Source: Alphaproteobacteria bacterium (GTDB lineage Bacteria > Pseudomonadota > Alphaproteobacteria > JAJTHO01). Taken from it: a stretch of 5,748 nt of DNA. A program made the translations under genes and the position numbers. The notes under the pieces were generated by a model. That model worked only from the letters and a program-made list of their open reading frames with translations. It was not told the DNA's origin and made no database searches. Shown piece after piece: positions 1 through 5,313 of the stretch. The first letter of the stretch is position 1. Every line of letters starts with the position of its first letter. Location: the NCBI GenBank assembly GCA_021297975.1, contig JAJTHO010000112.1:1-5748 (forward strand). Direction: 5' to 3'.

Positions 1-104
1 CGGCGCTGCGTGCGGCGGGCTATACAGCGGAAACAACATCGCTCGAAGACGGCGTAGCTGCGTATGTGCAGGGGTATTTATTAAAAGAGGATATGTACCG
101 ATGA
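1..104 (+). CDS. C-terminal end of a probable ADP-L-glycero-D-manno-heptose 6-epimerase (partial, HldD/RfaD-like)
   Basis: The frame beginning at base 3 is open from the window edge to a TGA at 102-104 and encodes the last 33 residues of a protein, starting ALRAAGYTAE and ending GYLLKEDMYR. The pattern LRAAGY, then TSLEDGV, then YVQGYL near the stop resembles, from memory, the tail of alphaproteobacterial HldD, an extended short-chain dehydrogenase that epimerises ADP-heptose for LPS inner-core synthesis. The Rossmann fold and the catalytic Tyr/Lys lie outside the window, so another sugar-nucleotide epimerase is possible. The stop overlaps the next start (ATGA, 101-104), which suggests co-transcription and translational coupling. 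That this is the end of a real gene is quite secure; the HldD name is tentative. Confidence 0.55.
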   Translation, partial: ALRAAGYTAETTSLEDGVAAYVQGYLLKEDMYR

Positions 105-889
105 GTGTGCACAGCGTAAGCCGACGCACGTTTCTGAGCGGCGCAGCCCTCGGCACGCTCTGCGCCTGTTCCCAATGCCTGAGCAGTGTTGCGCCAGAGG
201 TCATGTCTCCCGCCGACGAAATCAAGCTGGGGCGTGCCGCATGGCAAGACCTGCTCAAAAAAGAACCGCGCAGCGACAACACAGACGCCATGAACGCTAT
301 CGAAAAAATTGGCCGTCAGTGCGCCGTTGCCGCCCGGATGAACCCGGCGGGCTGGCAGTTTGCCCTGTTTAAAGGCAAAGAGATTAACGCCTTTGCCCTG
401 CCCGGCGGGCATGTGGGGGTTTATGAGGGCATCTTGCCGGTGATGCAGGATGCAAACGGCATGGCCACAGTTTTGGGGCATGAAATTAGCCATGTGGCGC
501 TGCGCCATGCAGCAAAGCGCGCCTCAACACAGGTTGCAACGAATGTTTTGCTGCAGGTGACGCAATTCGGCTTGGCGCTGGGCGGTGTTCAGGGCGGCGA
601 TGCGATTGCCGGGGCACTGGGCACGGGCGCATCGTTGGGTATCCTCCTGCCCTTCTCGCGCAACCATGAGTATGAGGCGGATGCGCTGGGGCTGCGCGTG
701 ATGGCGGCGGCAGGCTATGATCCGCGTGCGGCCGTGCCGTTCTGGCAACGGATGCAGGCGGCAAACAAGGGCAAAACGCAGCCGGAGTATTTCTCAACGC
801 ATCCCGGTGGGGGCAACCGCATTGCGGCGCTGGAGGCTCTTATGCCGGAGGCGGTGGCAATTTATGAGCGGCGTCGGGGTAAGGCATGA
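101..889 (+). CDS. M48-family zinc metallopeptidase, probable Tat-exported lipoprotein (BepA/LoiP-like)
   Basis: A 262-residue putative periplasmic or outer-membrane-anchored zinc protease. In the family, BepA and LoiP degrade or help assemble misfolded outer-membrane proteins; the substrate here is unknown. The N-terminus has a twin-arginine motif (SRRTFL, residues 7-12), a short hydrophobic stretch and a possible lipobox LCAC ending at Cys23, so it is probably a Tat-dependent lipoprotein. The catalytic core is complete: HEISH at 127-131 (zinc ligands His127 and His131, general base Glu128), the third-ligand motif SRNHEYEAD at 186-194 (Glu190, with Asp194) and the conserved STHP near the C-terminus (His234). 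The length matches short stand-alone M48C proteins; there is no TPR domain as in BepA. The ATG at 101 has an AGAGGA Shine-Dalgarno at 86-91 with 9-nt spacing and overlaps the upstream stop. Its own stop overlaps the mnmA start. The peptidase call is firm; the lipobox is moderate because Cys at -2 is unusual. Confidence 0.92.
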   Translation: MSVHSVSRRTFLSGAALGTLCACSQCLSSVAPEVMSPADEIKLGRAAWQDLLKKEPRSDNTDAMNAIEKIGRQCAVAARMNPAGWQFALFKGKEINAFALPGGHVGVYEGILPVMQDANGMATVLGHEISHVALRHAAKRASTQVATNVLLQVTQFGLALGGVQGGDAIAGALGTGASLGILLPFSRNHEYEADALGLRVMAAAGYDPRAAVPFWQRMQAANKGKTQPEYFSTHPGGGNRIAALEALMPEAVAIYERRRGKA

Positions 890-1974
890 AACCCCGTATT
901 ATTGTCGCCATGTCCGGCGGGGTGGATAGCAGCGTTGTTGCTGCCCGGCTCCACCATGAAGGCTATGACGTTGTGGGCGTCACCCTGCAACTCTATGACC
1001 ACGGCGCGGCCATCAACAAAGCCAAGGCCTGCTGCGCCGGGCAAGACATTCAAGACGCGAAGGCCGTTGCCGACCGTATCGGTTTTCCGCATTACACATT
1101 GGACTATGAAAGCCGCTTTAAACAGGCGGTAATGGACGATTTTGCTGATAGCTACCTGCGCGGGGAGACACCGATTCCGTGTGTACAGTGTAATCAAACG
1201 GTGAAGTTCCGGGATTTACTGGCGGTTGCAAAAGACCTCGGCGGCGCGTTTCTCGCAACTGGCCATTATGTGCAGCGCGTGGAAGGCACGCACAAAAATG
1301 AGCTGCACCAGGGCGCAGACCCGGCCAAAGACCAGAGCTATTTCCTCTTTCAGACAACCCAAGAACAGCTGGATTTCCTGCGCTTTCCGCTCGGCGGTCT
1401 TAACAAAGCGGAAACGCGGCGCATGGCGGCGGAATACGGCCTCTCTGTTGCCGATAAGCCGGATAGTCAGGATATTTGCTTTGTGCCGAATGGCGATTAC
1501 GCCTCGGTGGTTGAGAAACTGCGCCCCGGCGCGGCGGATCCCGGCGAGATTGTGCATCTGGATGGGCGCATTCTGGGGCAACACGCCGGGATTATTCATT
1601 ATACTATCGGCCAGCGCAAAGGCCTTGGCATTGGGGGGCGCGCCGGGGATGCGGACTCTGAGGCGCTGTATGTCGTGCGGCTAGAGCCGGAAACGCGGCG
1701 GGTTGTTGTGGGCAGCCATGCGGCGCTGGGGGTTAGTGAAATTTTTTTGCGCGGGATGAACTGGCTGGGTGATGCGAAGGTTCCTGAGGGGGGGATGGGC
1801 TGTGCAATTAAGATTCGCTCAACGCGTCCGCCAGTTGCCGCGCGGCTATATGCCGAAGGGCGGGTTGTGTTTGCTGAGCCGCAGTTTGGTGTTTCACCCG
1901 GCCAAGCGGGCGTAGTGTATCAGGGCACGCGGTGTTTAGGTGGTGGGTGGATTACGAAAAAGGCTAATATCTAG
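886..1974 (+). CDS. mnmA: tRNA-specific 2-thiouridylase MnmA
   Basis: MnmA activates U34 of tRNA-Lys, tRNA-Glu and tRNA-Gln with ATP and inserts sulfur to give 2-thiouridine, receiving persulfide from a cysteine desulfurase relay in the cytoplasm. The 362-residue product is normal family length. It has the N-terminal PP-loop SGGVDSS (residues 10-16), the first catalytic-cysteine region PIPCVQCNQTVKF (Cys102 aligns with the E. coli catalytic Cys102; Cys99 is an extra cysteine), KDQSYFL at 148-154, the second catalytic cysteine in DICFVPNGDY (Cys198) and the HYTIGQRKGLGIGG segment at 238-251 leading into the C-terminal beta-barrel domains. All key residues are present, so it should be active. 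The start ATG overlaps the preceding TGA (886-889), so translation is probably coupled to the peptidase gene; the local Shine-Dalgarno (GGGG/AAGG at 876-884) is weak or very close. A 72-bp gap without a clear terminator hairpin follows. Confidence 0.97.
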   Translation: MKPRIIVAMSGGVDSSVVAARLHHEGYDVVGVTLQLYDHGAAINKAKACCAGQDIQDAKAVADRIGFPHYTLDYESRFKQAVMDDFADSYLRGETPIPCVQCNQTVKFRDLLAVAKDLGGAFLATGHYVQRVEGTHKNELHQGADPAKDQSYFLFQTTQEQLDFLRFPLGGLNKAETRRMAAEYGLSVADKPDSQDICFVPNGDYASVVEKLRPGAADPGEIVHLDGRILGQHAGIIHYTIGQRKGLGIGGRAGDADSEALYVVRLEPETRRVVVGSHAALGVSEIFLRGMNWLGDAKVPEGGMGCAIKIRSTRPPVAARLYAEGRVVFAEPQFGVSPGQAGVVYQGTRCLGGGWITKKANI

Positions 1975-2046
1975 TTTCATAAGATTGCATTTCTAACAAC
2001 TCTCAGCCCACTTGCCACAATCAGAAATCCCCGCTAACGCGAAAGC

Positions 2047-3696
2047 ATGATTGCTTCTTCCATTCTGCAACGCTGGCCGGTCATCACCCTACTTCTTCTC
2101 TGCGCGGTGTTGTATCTGCCAGGGCAGACGCAACTTCCCCCCATGGACAGAGACGAAGCGCGCTTTGCGCAGGCGTCGAAACAAATGCTCGCCAGCGGCG
2201 ATTACATCGATATTCGCTTTCAAGATGATCCGCGCCATAAAAAACCCGTGGGGATTTATTGGTTGCAGACGGCAAGCGTTGCCGCACTGAATATGCCAGA
2301 CAGCATTGCGGCGTACCGCGTGCCGTCTTGGCTGGGGGCGATGCTGGCCGTGCTGTGCTGCGCGGCGCTGATACGACGAGCGACTGGGAATGCGGCGTTG
2401 GCGCTGGGCGGCGGGATGATGCTGGCCTCAACCTTACTGGTGGTGGTGGAGGCGCATTTGGCAAAGACCGACGCGGCTCTACTCGGCGTTGTGACGGCAA
2501 TGCAGTATTGTTTGTTTCGGCTTCTGGGAGGGGTGAGGGGTGAGGCATCAGGCATGAGGAAAAACAATGAAGCCAGTTCTCTTGCTTCCTCATGCCTTAC
2601 CCCTTCCCCCTCACCCCTCCCTTTCTGGCTGCTACTCGGCGTTGGCCTGCTGCTGAAAGGGCCTATTGCGCCGCTGATTGCGCTGATGACGCTGCTGGTG
2701 CTGCGCTATGCATTCGGCGAACGCGGCGTGTTTGCGCGGGTGTGGAGCCGGGCGGGATTTCTGCTGATGCTGGCGGTTGTTGCGCCGTGGGCGGTGCTGA
2801 TTCATCAGCACACCGGCGGGGCGTTTTGGTATGAATCGGTGGTGGTGGATTTACTGTCTAAAGCCGCAGGCGGCCAGGAATCACACGGCGCACCGCCGGG
2901 GTATTACACGCTGTTATCACCAGTTTTATTATGGCCGTGGTGGTTTGTTATTATTCTGGCGCTGCCGTTTTGGCGGCGATTAAAGCATCTCGCGGCGGTA
3001 CGGTTTGCAACCGCGTGGTCGGTGCCGACGTGGCTTTTGTTTGAGCTGATGCCGACAAAGCTACCGCATTATATCCTCCCTGCCCTGCCCGGTTTGGTGC
3101 TGTTTACGGCGGTTGCGTGGCAGGAGTGCGCAGCGGATTTTTTTGCCGCGCGTTGGCGGCGGGGGCTCACGGCTGGGTATGCGGTTTTCAGCGCGGCGCT
3201 GCTGCTAGCGCCGGTTGCGGCGCTGCCGATTGCGCTGAAGATTCCGGTGTTGTGGTGGGGGATTGTTCCGGCGTTATTGGGGATTTTTCTGGTGGGGTTA
3301 GCATGGAAGAAGCGGCGGGCGTTGCCGCTGCTTGGCGCGGCGCTATCTTTATATCTCGCGCTGTTTTTCCTTCATGTGCCGCAGGCACAGCCGCTGTGGG
3401 TGAGTCCTCGCTTAGCGGCGCTGATTCCGCCCGGAACCCCCGTTGCACTGGCCGGGTTTTCAGAACCGAGCGCGGTGTTTTTAATCGGTACGGAGGTGTC
3501 TCTTGGTGGCGCAGAGGGCGCGGCGGCGTTTTTGCTGGCGCATCCCGGCGGCATCGCGGTTGTGGAACAGCGGCAGATGGACGCGTTTCGCCTAGCTGCT
3601 GGAGATCTGCCGATTGATAACCTTGGCACGGTGCGCGGCCTGAATTATTCCAACGGCAAATGGGTGGAGCTGACGCTGTGGCGAAACGCAAACTGA
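2047..3696 (+). CDS. ArnT-like (GT83/PMT superfamily) lipid-linked-sugar glycosyltransferase, inner-membrane
   Basis: A 549-residue integral membrane protein resembling ArnT-type glycosyltransferases, which move a sugar from a polyprenyl-phosphate carrier to lipid A or another periplasmic acceptor. The N-terminus is a membrane helix (about residues 11-27) followed by a periplasmic loop with the family signature DRDEARFAQA (34-43; the Asp36-Glu37 pair corresponds to the catalytically important acidic site) and PRHKKPVGIYW (62-72). LAKTDAALL (138-146) is also family-like. Further hydrophobic helices run to about 443, with the conserved LLLKGPIAP at 201-209 and MPTKLPHYILPALPG at 335-349. A roughly 100-residue soluble C-terminal domain follows. 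Residues about 160-192 are a low-complexity linker encoded by a palindromic DNA repeat, absent from relatives as far as I recall. The ATG at 2047 has only a weak Shine-Dalgarno (GCGAAAG). The 3' end overlaps the PAP2 gene. The donor and acceptor cannot be told from sequence, so arnT is not assigned. Confidence 0.86.
   Translation: MIASSILQRWPVITLLLLCAVLYLPGQTQLPPMDRDEARFAQASKQMLASGDYIDIRFQDDPRHKKPVGIYWLQTASVAALNMPDSIAAYRVPSWLGAMLAVLCCAALIRRATGNAALALGGGMMLASTLLVVVEAHLAKTDAALLGVVTAMQYCLFRLLGGVRGEASGMRKNNEASSLASSCLTPSPSPLPFWLLLGVGLLLKGPIAPLIALMTLLVLRYAFGERGVFARVWSRAGFLLMLAVVAPWAVLIHQHTGGAFWYESVVVDLLSKAAGGQESHGAPPGYYTLLSPVLLWPWWFVIILALPFWRRLKHLAAVRFATAWSVPTWLLFELMPTKLPHYILPALPGLVLFTAVAWQECAADFFAARWRRGLTAGYAVFSAALLLAPVAALPIALKIPVLWWGIVPALLGIFLVGLAWKKRRALPLLGAALSLYLALFFLHVPQAQPLWVSPRLAALIPPGTPVALAGFSEPSAVFLIGTEVSLGGAEGAAAFLLAHPGGIAVVEQRQMDAFRLAAGDLPIDNLGTVRGLNYSNGKWVELTLWRNAN
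2526..2621. repeat. In-frame 96-bp palindromic element inside the glycosyltransferase gene
   Basis: Left arm 2526-2560 and right arm 2587-2621 are each 35 nt and inverted relative to each other, with a 26-nt loop (2561-2586). The outer 15 nt (GGGAGGGGTGAGGGG) and inner 11 nt (AGGCATGAGGA) pair perfectly; only 9 internal positions per arm diverge. The element spans exactly 96 bp, so it preserves the reading frame. It encodes a Gly/Ser/Pro-rich stretch around residues 160-192 between two hydrophobic helices. Conceptual removal restores an open frame reading FRLL-FWLLLG. This resembles in principle the protein-coding palindromic elements described in Rickettsia and Wolbachia (RPE/WPE); membership in any named family is not shown here. 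Confidence 0.85.
3665..3669 (+). promoter_or_regulatory. Ribosome binding site deciding a GTG start for the PAP2 gene
   Basis: TGGAG at 3665-3669 lies 8 nt upstream of an in-frame GTG at 3678, ideal Shine-Dalgarno spacing. The alternative ATG at 3660 has no purine-rich site at a suitable distance and would add six residues (MGGADA) ahead of the Lys/Arg-flanked first membrane helix. The site lies within the last codons of the upstream glycosyltransferase gene, consistent with coupled translation. Confidence 0.65.
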
Positions 3697-4340
3697 TTTT
3701 TTTCAGCGCGCTGTGGTGGGCTGTCCTGCTCGTGCTGCTTTTTGCTACGCCCTATGATGTGCATTTGGCGCGGTGGGTTGCGGCGCAACCCCAAGACTTT
3801 CGCGATGTGTTTGCCATGCTCAGCCAGCCCGGCGATTCGGCATATTATCTCTGGCCGAGCGGCCTTACGCTGCTGGCGCTGTGGCTGGCGCGGCATCGAT
3901 TGCAGCCGCGTTTCCCCGCCGCGCCCTTTACGCGCTGGCGCTGGATGGCGGGGTATGTATTTGTGTCCGTTGCGTTGAGCGGCATTGCTGCCAATATCTT
4001 TAAATTTCTGCTGGGGCGTCCGCGTCCGCGTCATTTGATTGAGAGCGACACTACAGCGTGGGATTTTTTCGCTTCGGCGGGGTCTTGGCATTCCTTTCCC
4101 TCCGGGCACACCACCACTGCCGCAACGGTTGCCGTGTGCGGCTGGCTTTTATCCGGGCGGCGGTATGCGGGGCTGTGGCTATTGCTGGTTGTGGTTGTGG
4201 CAACGTCGCGAGTTTTCTCTAACTCGCATTATAGTACAGACGTGATGGCGGGTGCGTTTTTAGGAGCCGCCGTTGCATACGGCTTTTGGCTTTACACAAC
4301 CCGCACCACAAACCCGCTGTTGCGAAACTCCGGCTTTTGA
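3678..4340 (+). CDS. PAP2-family (type 2 phosphatidic acid phosphatase) membrane phosphatase
   Basis: A 220-residue integral membrane phosphatase from the GTG start (226 from the ATG at 3660). PAP2 enzymes of this size remove phosphate from lipid substrates such as undecaprenyl diphosphate, phosphatidylglycerol phosphate or lipid A, through a phosphohistidine intermediate at the periplasmic face. The three-part signature is complete: KX6RP (Lys109 to Arg116-Pro117 in KFLLGRPRP), PSGH (141-144) and SRX5HX3D (Ser177-Arg178, nucleophile His184, Asp188, in SRVFSNSHYSTD). About five to six hydrophobic helices are visible, the first just after the basic N-terminus MAKRK. The 5' end overlaps the glycosyltransferase gene by 19 nt, so the two are almost certainly co-expressed and may share a polyprenyl or lipid A substrate pool. 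The 3' end overlaps convergent cysQ by 49 nt. Substrate choice among LpxE-, LpxT-, BacA-replacing (PgpB/YbjG-like) or other roles cannot be decided. Confidence 0.92.
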   Translation: MAKRKLIFFSALWWAVLLVLLFATPYDVHLARWVAAQPQDFRDVFAMLSQPGDSAYYLWPSGLTLLALWLARHRLQPRFPAAPFTRWRWMAGYVFVSVALSGIAANIFKFLLGRPRPRHLIESDTTAWDFFASAGSWHSFPSGHTTTAATVAVCGWLLSGRRYAGLWLLLVVVVATSRVFSNSHYSTDVMAGAFLGAAVAYGFWLYTTRTTNPLLRNSGF

Positions 4341-5059
4341 TACTGAAGCGGCTGACCATCTAAACCCAGCACAACCGCGCCCGCCGCGCGCACAACCGCA
4401 TCCCCGGCTGCCGTGTCCCATTCCATCGTTGTGCCCCTCCGCGGGTAAAAATCCGCGCTGCCGTCGGCAACAAGGCAGAATTTGAGCGAGCTGCCCGCGG
4501 GAACCATGCTCTTAATCGGTATATCGCCGAGCAGTTCTTTTATATCCCCGGCATCGGCGTGGGATTTTGAGGTGACGACGCGGTACGGCGGCGTTGCGGC
4601 CGTGCGCCGGGGCAGCACCACTTCATCTTCCCCCCGCCGCACGGCGCAGAATCCGGGATAACCGTAATACAAAACGCCCAAGGCCGGCGCGCCAACAATG
4701 CCAAAAACCGGCACGCCATTAACAATAAGGCCGATATTCACCGTGAACTGATCGGTTTGCTTGAGGAATTCTTTGGTGCCGTCGAGCGGATCCACCAGCC
4801 AAAACGTCGCGTTATCGGGCAACACCGGGATGCGCCCCTCGGCCACGGCCTCTTCCGCGACAACGGGTATGTCGGGGGTGAGCACGCTGAGCGCCTTCAG
4901 GATGATTTCTTCAGCCGCCGCATCGGCTATCGTTGTCGGGCTGTTGTCGTCCTTGCGGTGCACATCAATCGGCATCCGGTAATAGCGCATAATGGCCGCG
5001 CCGGCTTGTTCGGTGACGGGCAGCAAGGCCGCAAGATACGCTGTAAAATCATGGCTCAT
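4292..5059 (-). CDS. cysQ: 3'(2'),5'-bisphosphate nucleotidase CysQ
   Basis: A 255-residue member of the inositol monophosphatase superfamily, typical CysQ length. CysQ hydrolyses 3'-phosphoadenosine 5'-phosphate (and PAPS), by-products of sulfate activation and of 4'-phosphopantetheine transfer, to AMP (and APS). Metal-binding and catalytic motifs are intact: SPTTIADAAA (Asp46), VVAEEA (Glu69-Glu70), WLVDPLDGTKEFL (Asp90, Asp93, 87-99) and EWDTAAGDAV (Asp215). VTSKSHAD (162-169), the segment KFCLVADGSADFYPR (193-207) and the tail FRNSGFVV are characteristic of CysQ rather than true inositol monophosphatases. The start (complement of 5057-5059) has only a weak purine-rich leader (AAAAAGA). 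The gene is convergent with the PAP2 gene and overlaps its last 49 nt, and is divergent from glmU. Confidence 0.95.
   Translation of the reverse strand: MSHDFTAYLAALLPVTEQAGAAIMRYYRMPIDVHRKDDNSPTTIADAAAEEIILKALSVLTPDIPVVAEEAVAEGRIPVLPDNATFWLVDPLDGTKEFLKQTDQFTVNIGLIVNGVPVFGIVGAPALGVLYYGYPGFCAVRRGEDEVVLPRRTAATPPYRVVTSKSHADAGDIKELLGDIPIKSMVPAGSSLKFCLVADGSADFYPRRGTTMEWDTAAGDAVVRAAGAVVLGLDGQPLQYQKPEFRNSGFVVRVV
4310..4337. other. Imperfect dyad in the convergent PAP2/cysQ overlap
   Basis: Positions 4310-4323 and 4324-4337 form an imperfect inverted repeat (10 of 14 positions complementary) centred in the tail-to-tail overlap. Because of the symmetry, both strands encode the same pentapeptide RNSGF: the last five residues of the PAP2 protein (4323-4337) and five residues close to the C-terminus of CysQ (4324 down to 4310). 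No U-run of intrinsic-terminator type follows on either strand, so a terminator role is only a possibility. Confidence 0.4.
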
Positions 5060-5128
5060 GTCTTTTTGGTAGGGCGCGGGGGCGTATCCCGCAAGGCTAT
5101 AATCTGATCAGCAATCAATTAATACAGT

Positions 5129-5245
5129 CGTCATCCTGAGCGAAGCAAAATCATAAGATTTTGCGCAGTCGAAGGATCTCCCCTAGAATACGAGGAGATT
5201 CCTCGACGGCACAAAACCTGACGGTTTTGTTGGCTCGGAATGACG
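5129..5245. repeat. 117-bp intergenic inverted repeat with a nested hairpin in each arm
   Basis: Left arm 5129-5181 (begins CGTCATCCTGAGCG) and right arm 5194-5245 (ends CTCGGAATGACG) are imperfect inverted copies over 52-53 nt, roughly three-quarters matching with one gap, around a 12-nt loop (5182-5193). Each arm holds its own perfect 8-bp stem with a 4-nt loop: GCAAAATC/GATTTTGC (5145-5164) and ACAAAACC/GGTTTTGT (5211-5230). The inner part GTCGAAGGATCTCC (5168-5181) pairs with GGAGATTCCTCGAC (5194-5207). The region can therefore fold as one long hairpin or as an outer stem with three hairpins. The terminal GTCATCCTGAGCG and TCGAAGGATCT words match, from memory, a repeat type scattered in many bacterial genomes. 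There is no coding frame. It occupies about half of the cysQ-glmU gap, and I see no convincing promoter in the remainder. Confidence 0.85.
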
Positions 5246-5313
5246 TCACTAAAAAATTATCAGGATTAAGGCTATTATTGCAGAGCGGTACTGCGCTTGC
5301 TACACCGCCTGTT

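Noticed and set aside
1216..1599. 127-codon minus-strand open frame inside mnmA
   Set aside because: The plus strand holds conserved MnmA motifs here; no domain or ribosome binding site supports the antisense frame.
1975..2046. Terminator or promoter in the gap between mnmA and the glycosyltransferase gene
   Set aside because: No stable hairpin with a T-run, and no convincing -35/-10 pair: TTGCAT at 1985-1990 has no -10 partner.
2526..2621. Glycosyltransferase gene as a pseudogene disrupted by the repeat
   Set aside because: The frame continues through the element without a stop and family motifs lie on both sides; the downstream PAP2 coupling is also intact.
2522..2628. TTCTGG direct repeats flanking the palindrome as a target-site duplication
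   Set aside because: The copies at 2522-2527 and 2623-2628 overlap or sit asymmetrically to the palindrome edges and would imply a 101-bp insertion that breaks the frame; a six-base match is likely chance.
3188..3691. Long minus-strand open frame antisense to the glycosyltransferase gene
   Set aside because: Pro/Ala/Arg-rich composition typical of antisense shadows; the plus strand encodes a coherent membrane protein over the same stretch.
5098..5103. Perfect TATAAT on the plus strand between cysQ and glmU
   Set aside because: No TTGACA-like hexamer lies 15-19 nt upstream (that stretch is GC-rich), and the resulting leader would run through the whole repeat; not enough for a promoter call.
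5129..5245. tRNA or structured RNA gene suggested by the cloverleaf-like fold
   Set aside because: No T-arm consensus, anticodon-loop pattern or CCA end, and the length and 14-bp arms do not fit tRNA; a repeat explains it better.
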